From NCBI GenBank assembly GCA_964247055.1, contig OZ176050.1, positions 7,254,001 to 7,318,000 on the forward strand: a DNA stretch of 64,000 bases. Direction: 5' to 3'. This stretch comes from Paragordius varius. Its lineage: Eukaryota > Nematomorpha. A program made the position numbers and the translations under genes. The notes under the pieces were generated by a model. It made no database searches, was not told the origin of the DNA, and worked only from the letters and a program-made list of their open reading frames with translations. Below are positions 1-12,493 of the stretch, one piece after another (the first letter of the stretch is position 1; every line of letters starts with the position of its first letter).

Positions 1-3000
1 ATGTTTCTTCTTAACAAACAAATAAAATGATTGGAGACACAAAACTAACACTATAACTAATTATCGCAGTAATTTAATCATTTTTTTAATAAAATTTTTT
101 ATGTATTATATTAAATTTTGTCGAAAGGTATAAGTCAGATTAAAACATATAAAGATTAGAAATTTCGGTTACGTTTATTCCGTAGTTCGGTAAAAAAGGC
201 TGAAAAAAGTTTCTGATGATATGATTACAAAATTTTGCAAAACTTTTTAATTTACTATATAATTGTTATGTTATTTCAATAAAGTGGTTTAATACCCTCT
301 AATTTGCGACAATAGAGATTTAAGATGAGATAAATTATCTAAAATACCCCTCTATATGGGAATCTTTAATAAGTATTCAGATTTTGGGTTTAGACACTTT
401 ATATTTTGCAAATGCGAACTTATTATAAATAGCCCAAACTAAAAGCACTTTTTGCGTCCATAGCCGTTGAAAAATAGGCTGGATCAAAAACTTAATAAAA
501 AAATCAAGGTATTATTACCCACTCACTACTTTAGACCGATGAAAAAGGCAAGACATGACTTTAGTTAATGTTTAAACTACAGTTATATTCCCATTTAATA
601 CTAAAAAACTTATAAAATGTATATACCAAATTTATTAAGTATTACAATCTGTTTCAAAGGATATTGTAGTTTTAAAATAAAGTTTAAAATAAAGCTAACA
701 ATCATTTCATTTTAAAATAAAATTATTAAAATTTGAAAAATGAAAAGTTTACTTTGGTTATTGTATGAAGAATGGATGGTAGAATAAGAATTTTCAAAAC
801 AGTTAACAACCATCAAAAAAGGTGCCCGGAAAATAAATATTAGTAACAAAGGTTTGTACGAATTGTTTTATAATTTATTTTTTATAAGATACAAGATTAT
901 AGTTATAAATGTGTTTGTTTTAAATAGCAAGCATATTTGATAAGATATATCTGAACAATGAAATAAAAATAAATATATTATAAAAACCGTAAGCAAATAG
1001 ATATTTCTGTACCAAAAATTATAATTATTAATATTAAATTTTTTGGCAATTTAAAAATTTTAAATTTCAACAATTTTTATATAAAATAAAATAAATGCAG
1101 CACAAGGCAAGAATAAGATTAAAAATATTATATATGTTAAAAATGTTTATATTGTTTCACTATTAATAAAGAAATAACATTCGTTCAGGGAAAACTTTTA
1201 TATATTCAGATAAATCAATAATTGTTTAAAAAACTATATTTTTATATAAAATGTTAGCTAAATAATCATCGCACGGTATTTTCTCATATAGGAATTGATA
1301 GGTTTATCTTCTCTTATTTGTATTTTTTAAAAAAATCGATCCGATTTTGCAAAGAAATTTTTACTAGAAGTATTTGTATCAATCTGGGATGAATTTTAGT
1401 TACAAATTAACGGATGCAATGAATTTATTAATGTAATAGTCAAACTTAGAAAAGTCATTTAAAAAATATGGTATTAAAACATTTTTATATAAAACGACAT
1501 ATTTGGAGAAAACAATACCTCTAATTAATTAAAAAAGTTACGAAATTAAAAGATTGTGGCATTTTCAATGATTTTTAAATAAATTTTGTTTTATTAACAT
1601 ATAATTAAACTGGGCTAAATTTTTTAGTAGATGGACCTGCAGAAAATGGTAGATGTAAAATACTTCATTTAGGGTTTTATAAACTTTCCGTTTGTTTCAC
1701 GATATATAAAATGAAGCTTTAGTAATATAAGCAGCGTACTTTGTAAATATCTTATATTTGCAATTTTTATTTTTTAAAAAACAGCTGCAATTTCATAGAA
1801 GCTGTATTGCACTAAGTTTATTAACTAGCCTTAGTTATATCCATATCCTGAATGCTTAAAACAATTTAAATGTACAATATAATTTGTATTGCATTCGAGT
1901 TCATTTAAAAATTTAGGGCTTGGTTAAATTATTAATCAGAATACATTTAAGAGACGGAATATTATTGGTTAAAAAGGGTTTAAAATTGGTGCAAAGATAA
2001 AATGTATATATATATTTCTTGGTTATTTTGTACACATGAATGCTAATTTTGAAATGTAAAATTTATTTAGAAGGTCCATCAAATTCTGTTTATCCTTTAT
2101 TCGATTATTTTCTAAGTATATACCAATTAGAAAACCCTTTTAACTAAACAATAGGGCTCTTTAGTCTATCAATTTTCATTATTTAAATTGTGGTGGCTAA
2201 AATTGCTCCCTTAAGCCATGTGCAATATAATGTGCGTTGAGTGATCTGTAAAATATATTTATTTATTATCATAGTAAAATCTAAATCTGTACGTAAAGAG
2301 ATAAGCATTAAATGAATTTATTACTATCAGGATAAAAGATCTTACATAACAGATATGTGAGATTGGTGTATGTATGCCCTGGGCGTATGCTTTATTTTTA
2401 AACTAGCCTTCAGATAAAGCAGCTCTATAAGTTTTATAACTTGGGTTTTACATAAATTTTGTTGATCAAAAAAATTAATCTCTATCAGGTCATAAACTGT
2501 CCTACTTTTAATATATAAATTGTTGAAATTTTCTTTGACAAATGACCTTTTGGGCTATTTTAGATTCCAGACCGATTTGACATTTGAATATCCTAAAAAG
2601 TATTTAAGGTATTGGGTATTTAAAAAAAACTCTCTTTAGCTTTTAAGACGCATGCTTCATAATATAAAAATGTAAAAAAACCTCATTTGAAACTTTTCGC
2701 CGCCATGTTTTTATTTAAATTTTTAAATCGGTAATACAAAAGTTAAATAAATGTATATTATGGCTAGAAAATGCATATTTACCTTGGTAAGCTATGAAGT
2801 TACATTTTACTAGCAAAAACTGATTTTAAAATCAGCTGTTTATGATCGTGTTTTGGAGCTGTCCCAATTTTAACTTTGCAAAACTGTAAATATAAGTTTT
2901 TTTATCTATTGAACAATGTTTGATAATTAAATTTTAACCTAAATAATTTTCAAAAGAGTAGCTTATTTAAGCTCTGGGATATAAATTACCCAATAAGTCA

Positions 3001-3102
3001 TCACGGATAAAAAAGTGAAAGGCGTGAAGTGTTAAAATATCAAAAGTAGAATATAATGTTTGATTAAAATCAAAGGTAAATATAAGTTGGCGTAAAATTC
3101 AG
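1..3102. other. A+T-rich DNA without a recognisable gene
   Basis: No long open frame and no exon-like stretch with family resemblance was seen on either strand. The sequence is mainly A/T runs with scattered short TA repeats. The only coding signal begins at its right edge, with the acceptor of the plus-strand exon at 3103. The upstream exons of that plus-strand gene should lie here or beyond the left edge, but I could not pick them out. Confidence 0.5.
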
Positions 3103-3288
3103 CATGAGTGTGTTTCCAACATTGCCAAACATCATCACCTTGATATCGCCACCTGTTATCCGCATTTGGGTAGTTTCTTAAAATACAGAGATCAAGGAGG
3201 CCAATTGGAATTATGGCACAATTATAAGATTACAGCAGCCAATATTATAGACTTATTCCCACCAAATACAGAATATCCATCATCTTAA
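3103..3288 (+). CDS. 3'-terminal exon of an unrecognised plus-strand gene
   Basis: After a splice acceptor (AAATTCAG) a 61-codon frame runs to a TAA. It reads from HECVSNIAKHHHLDIATCY through LGSFLKYRDQGGQLELWHNY to NIIDLFPPNTEYPSS. Base composition is clearly less A+T-rich than its surroundings, and the residue mix is that of a folded protein, so I take it as real coding sequence. The reading frame needs upstream exons, because no in-frame start is present in the exon. I do not recognise the family. The gene converges on the minus-strand frames starting about 130 bases downstream. It could also be the surviving tail of a pseudogene. Confidence 0.5.
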   Translation, partial: HECVSNIAKHHHLDIATCYPHLGSFLKYRDQGGQLELWHNYKITAANIIDLFPPNTEYPSS

Positions 3289-3421
3289 ATAGTCTATGGG
3301 AAAATCTGAATATAATTACACAGGTTTTTAGCTTTGGTCATCATACAGTATTATTCGATTCCAATCTTCTAGCCGCTTAATATATTATCTTTTTTACCGT
3401 ATAATAGTTTGAGAGTAACTT

Positions 3422-3803
3422 TCATACTATTGACTCCATAATTTTGTGATATTCACATTGCTTTAACGATTTTTGTAAATCGCTTTGAAACTGTTCCTGT
3501 GCTCTCTCGTTTTTATCTGGTGGCACCAATTCTTCAATTATAAAGTTTTTGCTGGCAGTGAGCCTCTTGTAGCGTTTAAATAAAATGTGACACATCGCAA
3601 GCATAACTAACATAAGCGCGCTTTTGATACGTTTTTCCCCGAAAAGCAAAAAGAATTCTCGCAAAATTGTTGGCACAGAACTCCATTCGGACTTTTACTA
3701 TACTGTGCTCCACTAAAATTGCGACCAATGTGCCCAAAACCATTCGAATGCTTTTTACCTGTAAAGGTAATAGGCAAAGAAAACCATAAAACAATTGTCT
3801 CAA
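3422..3803 (-). CDS. Possible small membrane protein, split over two overlapping frames
   Basis: Two overlapping minus-strand frames look protein-like. The upstream one (3576-3803) contains MVLGTLVAILVEHSIVKV just after an acceptor-like TTACAG. The downstream one (3422-3676) contains ILREFFLLFGEKRIKSALML, a hydrophobic stretch, and then a charged tail with EELVPPDKNERAQEQF before the stop. The downstream frame has no ATG before its hydrophobic part, so it must be entered by splicing, be frameshifted, or be broken. Base composition is richer in G+C than the flanks. I do not recognise the family, and a decayed gene is as likely as a working one. It converges with the plus-strand exon ending at 3288. 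Confidence 0.3.
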
Positions 3804-3938
3804 GGGATGCTCAAAAATTCAAAAAATCTCGAAAACACTCTAGAACAATACATTATTGCACTTGCTTCCCATGTCATCCCTAATGTCTATTCGTTTTGCA
3901 TGTGGTTAAATTATTATTTAAAAGTGAGGGTAAATGGA

Positions 3939-3944
3939 TTTATT
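3939..3944 (-). terminator. Polyadenylation signal AATAAA on the minus strand
   Basis: The hexamer AATAAA reads on the minus strand about 250 bases downstream of the stop codon of the 1200-residue frame. That is a reasonable distance for the 3' end of its mRNA. Such hexamers are common by chance in DNA this rich in A+T, so this is only a candidate. Confidence 0.25.
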
Positions 3945-4192
3945 TGACTATCATTAAATAATAATTTTTGCATAATGTTTAGAGATAACAAAATGTATTA
4001 AATTTCAATTAAATTACAAATAATTAATTCATTGTGTGATTTAATAATAATTTATAATTCATTATATAATAGTTTTTCGTTAGGTATTTTGTAATAATTG
4101 TGGAAGTAGAAAAAACCTTATAAAATAATATGCATAGTATGTGACCAATGAATTTTGATAAAATGCTGCTATGGTTGAGTAATTTGACAAAT

Positions 4193-7100
4193 TTAGGACC
4201 GTATAGGGATGCGTTCACGCTGATACGAATTAACTTCATTATTAGTAGGTTTGTATGTTGGGTTAGCAGTAAACTGTTGTTGTGACACACGTTTTGGCTT
4301 ATTATTTGAATTGCTGGATCGACTAAAGTATCGCGTCCCTTTTTCTTCAATAAAATCGCCATATCTCTCATCGCGATAGATATTGTCCCATTTTTCGAGA
4401 TTTGCAGAGGGTGGGCCAGTTTGTTTAATGGATTCTGCAATATCATCCGGTCTTCGGTTTAATATTGTGGTTGATGCATAAAGAGGGGCTGGTACAGTCG
4501 GTACATATAAATCGGGTTGATAATCCTTTTTGCTTGTATCTTTAATGTATTTTACTCTTGAGACTTCTCCAAACTCTTGTTCGTTTCTTGGTGGTTTAGA
4601 TAAATCTAAATAGCTGCGTGTTGATGGTGCCGACCATTTTTCTCTACTGTTATAGTTGGGATAATAGGCATTATCGCGAAGAGTTGATTCACGCACTAAA
4701 CTGGTTCCTCTCATCGGTTGCGTATCATTGTCACCCGAAATACTTTGTCTCTCACTCAATTCATCCCATGCTTTTTGATAACTACGATCTCTCGGCACAA
4801 AGCCTGAAAAGTATGACGACTGTGGTTGTTGAGGCCTCACTTTTTGCATATCAGATATGTTTCTGCCAGAACCTCTAAAGCGATTTGGCACGTAAGTAAT
4901 TCTTTCGTTTGGTCCATTATATCGTAAATTAGTTCCGGGAGCTGCAACAAAAGAGGATGAACGCGTTCCTAAGGAAGGCGGGTAGGGAGGGGACGAAGCA
5001 GCTATACCTGAATCATTATCGATAAACTCTGTGTTATGACTAATGACCCTGCTTATTTTCGGTGCGGCAGTTTGGTTAGCCTGGACCCATTCGTATTGTG
5101 GCCTTTCTTGATCCATTCTTTTCCGTTCATAAGTTAATGGAATATAACGACCGTCAGAGGGCCAATTGTCTGAATAATTTATTTTACTTAAGGGAGTAAA
5201 GTGTTCATATACAGTCAATTTATCCCGACTATAGTCTTTCCCGGCCCCGATTTCCTGGGATCTGCTCTGTCTGTCCCCGAAAGATGAGCCCGTTGCAGTT
5301 TTAGTTGTTGTGTGGCTAACGACAACAGGTGGATCGTATATATTTTCTGTTATTATTTTTTCGACGCCACCAGATTCAGATGATTTGATTATCACCTTTT
5401 TATGTTTGTGAGTTTGCGTCTTTTTGTAAACTTCCACAATTTCTGGTTCGTCATCATCGGATACCATTTGGCCTTCTCTATAATGTGATTTATTGGATTG
5501 ATCTGAGCGGTCGTAATATTTTGTGGATGAAGTTGTTTCAGGTAAATGTATACTATCGTCTTTTGAATCCCGACCGTCAAATTTTCGCGATGATCGTGTT
5601 TTATAAGTAATGTATTCCTCTTTTGAATTACTAGGCTTATCATCCATAGAAGCCTTAACATAAAGCGCTTCGGATATATCATTAGCAGCGTTTCCGTCAG
5701 TTAATGGTTTAATATGAGAGGTGGATGCTTTACCTGTTTCTATTGCGGCATGAGAACCATCTTCATAATAAAACTTTTGTTTATCAATGCTAAATTCGGG
5801 ATAATCCTGTAAGTTCTCAATTTCTTCCATTCGCACTTTTTTAATTTTGCGAGTTTTAAAACTGCGTTTTTGAGGCTTTTCAGCAACTTTTACGGGTGGT
5901 GGAACAGATTTCTCAATATATTTTTCAACCATACATTCCTCATCTCTGGAAGGATGGAAATGTTCTTTTTCATAATGTTCTATTTTGGTTACTGTAGGCA
6001 GAATCGGTGGAAGCGATGGTACCGTTTGTTTGCGCTCAATTTTTTCATTCAAATCTTTTATACTCAGTACTATATCATCAATAGACTTTGTTAAATCTTT
6101 AAATTTGTCATCTGTAGCAGGCGGTAATGGTACTGGCTTTGGAACAAATGGAACATATGTTTGAGTTCCAACATTTTCTTTGTCTAGGGGCTCGCGTTCC
6201 GTTATTCGTTCTTTCTTTGTCATTTTTTCAAACACTACCCTATACGATGGTTGAATATCATATTGAACAGAGGCATGCTTTGTACTAGGTTGATCCCTAA
6301 CAGTTGCAGTAGATTTTTGTGCGTATGTGGATGTTGTTGTTTGCTGAGGATTATAAAGTTCATCCTCAATAATTTTAAATTTACGGTATGTTTCTTCACG
6401 CGATGAGCCTTCATTCAATTCAGGGGAATCGCGAGTGGTTTGCGAAATCTTTGATTTATCATTTTGACCAAAGTATTGGTTACGATTAGTGCTGGATTCA
6501 TAATCACTTCGGTATCCCGTTGAGAGATTTCGGGTGCTATCTTCCGTTTTACAGGTTTTTTCCCAATATTTATTATAGCCTCCACTTCCATCAATAGCAT
6601 TTCCACTCCCATAACGTTGTAAAAGTGTTCCACCAACATTATTAATGGTTGAAGAGGTGCCTGTAGAAAGATCTATCGCATTTAACGTTGCGGCTGCATA
6701 GGCCGGATCTCCGGTATAAGTTATGATATCATCTTCGACGCATTTCCTATAATATTTTTCCGTGTTACCATGTTCATCTGTACGTTGCTCAAAGAAAATG
6801 GGTGGCTGAGGCGGACCAGTGTGACTTATACGCTCATCAACGTAACTCTGTTCTGTAATATTTTCATTTATCATTGTTCTGGTGGAGTCTTCTCGTGCAC
6901 TAGACGTGTTGTTAAGTAAAGTACTTTCATAAGTACCAACCTCTTGCAAGCTCCGCGGAAAAATAGAATAATCCTTAAAGTTTCTACGATCCTCAGATAT
7001 CCATTGTTTAGCTGCATCATCACCATAGAGGGATGTCAATATCTTGTTTTTACTGTCGGGAGGTAAAGCAGCTGGTAAATTACTAATAGGGCCAGTGTGT

Positions 7101-7795
7101 TGAAATTTAAGGTTTTCCTCTCGTATTGCATTATCTTTGCCAACTTTTGTCCAAGTCTCACGTGAAATTATGCCCCTTTTGTCGCCCGTTTCTCGTTCCA
7201 TTTTACCATGAGTTTGTTGAAAACCGTCTTTATCTGTAAATTGATGAACTGTATAAGCATTATCATCTCGAAACGATTTCCGATCTGGCCAATGATAGTT
7301 TGTTTGAAAGAGTACACCTTCTTTGTAATCATAACCATGTCCCCCGGAATCTGGTGACCGTTTTCCATTCGAATCTGTTTTGAAGTCTGATTTTATGGGA
7401 ATAAGTTTTGGTTTGTCTGTTATACCTTGAGTAGACTCCTCGTAAGATGAATATCCGGTTGTGGCTATAGTTTGTTGACTAGAGTTACCATTATGTACTT
7501 TGTTACTTGTTTTGTAAGAAGTGTTTACATGTGCATCATTGTTATATCTTTTGCTTTTACCTGATTCATTTCTCCAGTCATCTTGTTGATTCGAATAAGA
7601 AGATGATTGAAAATCGCCTTCTGTTTTATGTTGTTTGCCAAATTTTTCACTGCTGAACCATCGATACTTATTGGCAGATGGGAGAACATTTTGACTATTG
7701 GCATTGGCAGCGTATTGGGAAGAAGAAAACTCAGATGATTCCATACGTGCAGAATCGGGTGAAAGGGAACGAGAAATTAGTAGGTTTTGGCTCAT
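4193..7795 (-). CDS. Large disordered protein of unknown function, 1200 residues, intronless
   Basis: One uninterrupted frame starts at ATG (MSQNLLISRS) and is by far the longest in the window. No family was recognised. Residues 1-250 are rich in Ser, Asn, Gln and Tyr. A TGP-type motif recurs (HTGPI near 233, HTGPP near 325, YTGDP near 360, QTGPP near the C-terminus). A short coiled-coil-like helix lies at about 564-589 (KFKDLTKSIDDIVLSIK onward) between Pro-rich linkers. A basic patch, KPQKRSFKTRKIKKVR, lies at about 640-655. No signal peptide or membrane span is evident. The make-up suggests a scaffold, cytoskeletal or cortical protein, but that is inference. Its lack of introns contrasts sharply with the DmX gene nearby, so a retroposed origin or a lineage-specific gene are possibilities. 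Confidence 0.85.
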   Translation of the reverse strand: MSQNLLISRSLSPDSARMESSEFSSSQYAANANSQNVLPSANKYRWFSSEKFGKQHKTEGDFQSSSYSNQQDDWRNESGKSKRYNNDAHVNTSYKTSNKVHNGNSSQQTIATTGYSSYEESTQGITDKPKLIPIKSDFKTDSNGKRSPDSGGHGYDYKEGVLFQTNYHWPDRKSFRDDNAYTVHQFTDKDGFQQTHGKMERETGDKRGIISRETWTKVGKDNAIREENLKFQHTGPISNLPAALPPDSKNKILTSLYGDDAAKQWISEDRRNFKDYSIFPRSLQEVGTYESTLLNNTSSAREDSTRTMINENITEQSYVDERISHTGPPQPPIFFEQRTDEHGNTEKYYRKCVEDDIITYTGDPAYAAATLNAIDLSTGTSSTINNVGGTLLQRYGSGNAIDGSGGYNKYWEKTCKTEDSTRNLSTGYRSDYESSTNRNQYFGQNDKSKISQTTRDSPELNEGSSREETYRKFKIIEDELYNPQQTTTSTYAQKSTATVRDQPSTKHASVQYDIQPSYRVVFEKMTKKERITEREPLDKENVGTQTYVPFVPKPVPLPPATDDKFKDLTKSIDDIVLSIKDLNEKIERKQTVPSLPPILPTVTKIEHYEKEHFHPSRDEECMVEKYIEKSVPPPVKVAEKPQKRSFKTRKIKKVRMEEIENLQDYPEFSIDKQKFYYEDGSHAAIETGKASTSHIKPLTDGNAANDISEALYVKASMDDKPSNSKEEYITYKTRSSRKFDGRDSKDDSIHLPETTSSTKYYDRSDQSNKSHYREGQMVSDDDEPEIVEVYKKTQTHKHKKVIIKSSESGGVEKIITENIYDPPVVVSHTTTKTATGSSFGDRQSRSQEIGAGKDYSRDKLTVYEHFTPLSKINYSDNWPSDGRYIPLTYERKRMDQERPQYEWVQANQTAAPKISRVISHNTEFIDNDSGIAASSPPYPPSLGTRSSSFVAAPGTNLRYNGPNERITYVPNRFRGSGRNISDMQKVRPQQPQSSYFSGFVPRDRSYQKAWDELSERQSISGDNDTQPMRGTSLVRESTLRDNAYYPNYNSREKWSAPSTRSYLDLSKPPRNEQEFGEVSRVKYIKDTSKKDYQPDLYVPTVPAPLYASTTILNRRPDDIAESIKQTGPPSANLEKWDNIYRDERYGDFIEEKGTRYFSRSSNSNNKPKRVSQQQFTANPTYKPTNNEVNSYQRERIPIRS

Positions 7796-10356
7796 AAAAT
7801 AACGAACGAACGAATTATCAATGAATCACGTTTAATTTGGTCGATTTTGATTAACTATTTTTCACAACAATAAATTTGTAATAATTTATGTGGATCATGT
7901 ATGTATCCGGTGCTAAAAAGTGATCTTAAAATAATGACAGAGTATTTTATCAAGGTATGTGAATTAGTATTATTAGAGATAAAATAAGACAAACATATTT
8001 TCCCAAATTTAAGGAGAATGATAATGAAATATAAACTAACTTGTATTAAGTAATGAGATATTAAAAATGTATGTAAATGTATCTGTTACATAGATTATTA
8101 TTAGATTAGATTGATTAAAATAGTAACAATATTTGTTGTTTATTTATGGAATGTGCAAAGCATGGCAACGATTCTCTAGCATAGCATATTTATAATAAAA
8201 GGAGAATTACAGGTAAAAATAGGTGTAGCATAACAGTGTATACACGAAAAAAAAGTCATAATCTATTTTACATTGTTTTTTTCCATATATGTCGTCGTAG
8301 TCGTATAAATACACACAGCACATAATATATGGTATATTTTTTTTAATAAAAAAGGAAAACGTAAAAAGAAAAATATGTAAAAAAATATTATTATCATTAT
8401 TTTTATCTTATAAATAAAAAATTTTTATGTTACAAAATTATATATATATATATATAAAAATATATTTTTTTAAGGATGAAATATCCGTAAGTGTATATAT
8501 AACAATCTTAAAACAAATTTTGAGAAAAGAAGAGATGGTTAAATATTTTTACCTGTTGTATATTTTAAAATGCATGTGCGCTTTAAGAAATTTTTCATGT
8601 TTTACTTTTTGTTTGTAATACAATAGAAAAATTAAAATTTAATATATGTAATGTATATCATTTGCAAATAAATTATATAAATAAAAATAAAATAGTATAA
8701 AAAATAACAATAGGACATAGAGAATAAGGTCATTCTTAATTTCGTATGAAATACCAATTATATTACATTTCAAGATTTCAAATATTAGCAATTCTTAATT
8801 TGATGATGGTAGTAAGGGATTCTTTTAAGATATTCCTTAGTATGCGTGATATTTATCATATTGCTGGAAAGCACTCAAAATTATAAATTTCAATTGTGTT
8901 ATAGTATCTCAAAGATAATATAATTTACAACATAAAATCTCCATTTAAAAACTAATAAGGGGTCAATCGTTCTCAGTAATACACACATGAAACCCTTATA
9001 GCAACAGCTTCTTAAGTATTTTAAAATTTCCCATCGATTAATTTATCCTTTTGGGTCTAAAAAGAAAACGTATCGTAGGATTTATGTTAAATCGATGATT
9101 GATAATAATATAATTGCATTTACAAAAATGGGCGTAGAATATATTATGATAATAGGGAGCAATATATTTTACCACACTCTTTCTTCATCATTTTACGCAC
9201 ATTGTAACCCCAATTTATCATTTGATTATTATGCCTTTTTGGATTGTGTCATTTTTCAACATAAATTATTAAAAAAGGTATTTTTAAGTTTTCCCCACCC
9301 ACAAGTGTTTTGTTTCGCTTATCTTGTTCCATAATCAAAATTAAAATATGTTTATTGATATATATATATATATATAATAATATATATTTTTTTAAAAAAA
9401 TTTAATTTTTTTAAAAAATTCATTAAATATGCGTTGAATGGCATTGGCCACCTATGTATCTTTTCTACACATTCCTAATTTCTCACTTTTTGATTTGCGT
9501 GACACTTTTTTAATTAGTATTAAATTATATTTTTTATCATCGATCAATTTGAATAATTTATATCAAAAATATATTTGAAATTAAATAAAAAGGAATGTTA
9601 TTTTTAAGTTGTCAAAGTGTTTTCTTTTTAGTTAAGAAAAATATGGATATTTAATTTTAACGGGCATAACTAATATATTACCCATAGATGTTTGTTTGTT
9701 TGTTTTAGCTAAACTTTTAATTTATGCGAAAAATGTTTTTGTTTTTCCAAATTAAGTATTTGTATAGTTTATCTACTTAATTACGATTAGTCAAAATATC
9801 TGAAAAATATATTTTTGTAACAAACAAGTCCTTAGGTTAACGGTTTATAAATAATTTACTTTTATAACTATTGAAAAAATTAGCTAATATATATATATAT
9901 AATATATTGTTTGTCATTTAATATTATTTATATTAATTTTTTACCTTATTCCAAGGTCTCTCTCTAAATTATATGAAAAAAGTAATAAAATTTTGATCTT
10001 TTATTCAAAATACTTTTAATATAAGCTTTTGAGTTAAAATATATATGAATACTACACCTATGACTTGCTTACTTGAAACCAACTATTTTATAATATTAGT
10101 GGTTACTTAAAAATTCTTTGCCTAAATACATGGATAGTAGATAAATAATTAAATGCATTTTATAAACATAGCAATTCAAGAATTATAATAATATAGTTTA
10201 GGGTGTTTTTATTTCGTCAAAAGGCTAATTTGTAATAAATTATATGACAAAAAGTTTTTGGTTAATATACAATTACCAGGTATTAATTATATCTTAAATA
10301 TTTAACAAAAATTATATCAGTATCATGACTGCTAGAAACTGAAATTCGGATATCTC
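7796..10356. other. A+T-rich intergenic DNA with TA repeats
   Basis: This is the region upstream of the 1200-residue gene. It holds short TA repeats (about 8440-8465, 9357-9390 and 9890-9907) and poly-A/T runs. A plus-strand frame at 9095-9334 has the composition of chance A+T-rich DNA and is not called. No promoter element was distinct enough to name. Confidence 0.45.
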
Positions 10357-10936
10357 TTAACATTTGGATACACATTCAGTTTAGTCCTTCGATTAAAATT
10401 GGGGTAGTTGGATACCCCAGGCCTGTTTAAAATTATATTCTTCAAAAAAAAGATGGAAGCAATGGAAACCATGGCAAAATTTTGCACTTATATACCATTA
10501 ATAAACCGAAATATATAAAAAATTTTATTCAAAAATACTTGATATTACTTATTTTAAGCCAAAACCGAAAGATTAAAATTTAGTTAACATGACATGTGTG
10601 CGATGGTAAAATTGAAAAATAATACAAAATAAACCGCTTTCTCTATTTCTATCAATGTTAGCTGTAATTTAAAATAAAAAATTAGCTATAATTTTATTCT
10701 TAAATGAAGACGATATTTTGCAAAAATTTTGCAAAATAAAAATGACGTCCACGTAGTTTGACATGGAATTTTTTTTCAAAACAAAATTTTATTTAGATAT
10801 TTTGGCATATTTATATAATTTTTATTAGGATAGAAACATAAATTTAAATTGGGACCGTTTCCTTCAGTAGTTTAAAAATCCTAACTTATATTTAGTATGG
10901 GGTATTTAGGTACCCCAATATGAACCGAAGTGTTAA
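10357..10936. mobile_element. TTAA-flanked ~580 bp inverted-repeat element, copy 1
   Basis: The element is bounded by TTAA at both ends (10357-10360 and 10933-10936), followed inward by CATTTGGATACACATT at the left and, read from the right, CACTTCGGTTCATATT. Inside each end is a small palindrome of the type GGGGTAtttagGTACCCC. The same sequence occurs in opposite orientation at 15716-16290. There is no coding capacity. A TTAA target is typical of piggyBac-type transposons, so this is probably a non-autonomous relative, although piggyBac termini usually begin CCC and these begin CAC/CAT. Confidence 0.7.
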
Positions 10937-12493
10937 ATCAATTTAAACAAACGGCTGATTTTACACAACAATAATACCGAAAATTTACTATAAAAAAATA
11001 CATACACACATTTAAACTTAATTAGTTTTTAAAATAAACTATAAAATATTTTTTGGCGATTTCGTAAAAAATCTAAAAAAAATTAGACGGTAAAAAGTTT
11101 GAAATGATTTCGTATACAATCTAACTGAAAATATTTTTTTTAATATCACATGGTGATAAAATGTATATTTCATTTGGTCCAATAGCACAGATATTTGAGA
11201 TATTTTTTCAATTCGTAGTAATAACTATCCCAAAAAATAATAAAGCCTTAAATTGATTTAATGCTAAAATGATAAAATTTTTTTAAAGTTTTATATAATT
11301 ATCCTGATTTATTTTAGCCTGGTATAAAAAAACATATATTGCCTGATCAAATTTAAAGCGGTCGAACTTTTTTAAATTTTGCAATGGCTGATCTTAGCTT
11401 TCTATTTTAATATTATGAAATATGTTGTCGGAAAATAAACTTTAAAAAAAGTTGTGCAATAATATAAACCTGTATATTTATTGTCCGTTTTATTATGGTT
11501 TTTTTCTTCAATATTAAAGACAGCATTGTATTAAAACTAATATTTTATATTAACTCCTTGCTTATAACCCAGTCAAGAAATTCTAACCGACCATCTCAAA
11601 TAGGCATACTTATACTCTGTTTTGACGGTTTTTATCAGATATGTTATAAATAAAATAAAAAAAATCATAAAATAGATTATGATTTCGAATATTTCCGTCA
11701 TAAAAAAATTATTTCACAAGTATGCGTGAAAAAGCACCATATATAATTTCCCTAACTCTAACACATTTCAACTTTATGAGTTCCGTTTCAGATAATTTAA
11801 TATGATATACTTAAGGCATAGGGCCTCACAATTAGCTAAACCTTAGATCTTCTTAAAATATATAACTTCTCAAAAATTAAGCATTTTGTATCCTGCTATG
11901 ATTTTTTTATATGTATAAATTGTAATTAATTAATTAATTAATTCATCATCCCATTTGTAGTAAACGGAATATTATTTAGTATAGAATTATGTGTGACATA
12001 TATTGTTTAATACTTTATAAGGAATGAGGTAACCACATTTTTCCTCATTAAAAATCATTACTCAAGCAGCCAAAGACATATATATAAATAAATATTATAC
12101 GATATCTATAGCTAATTTGATTATTATTTTTTTATTTATAAGTATAATGAATTTTTCAATCAATTAATCATTATAAATATTAGTTTAAACTTAATAATGA
12201 TAATAATTGAGTTTTTCTCAAATCATTTTAACTCAAGACTGATTTCATAACTGATTGTTAGTGGCCTGTTTACAATATAGAGGCTAGATTTATGGAGTAT
12301 CTAAGATGGGATACTCAAAGAACGGGACCTACCCGTTTTATGAAAATAACAGTTGATGACTATATGGCTTTTGGTTTCATTGTTTTTTTGTCAGATACTT
12401 CATTGATTTTAACAATATTCCGATTCAAACAATAAACGTTTTACAATTGATTATATAAAAAATTATGAATTATATATAAAATACTGAATTATT
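10937..12493. other. A+T-rich intergenic DNA
   Basis: No gene was seen. There is a short AATT repeat at about 11924-11944. This stretch lies downstream of the possible two-exon gene at 12494-13290 and would include its 3' untranslated region. Confidence 0.45.

Noticed and set aside
9095-9334. Plus-strand frame of 79 codons in intergenic DNA
   Set aside because: Base composition equals the background and there is no supporting splice or family signal.
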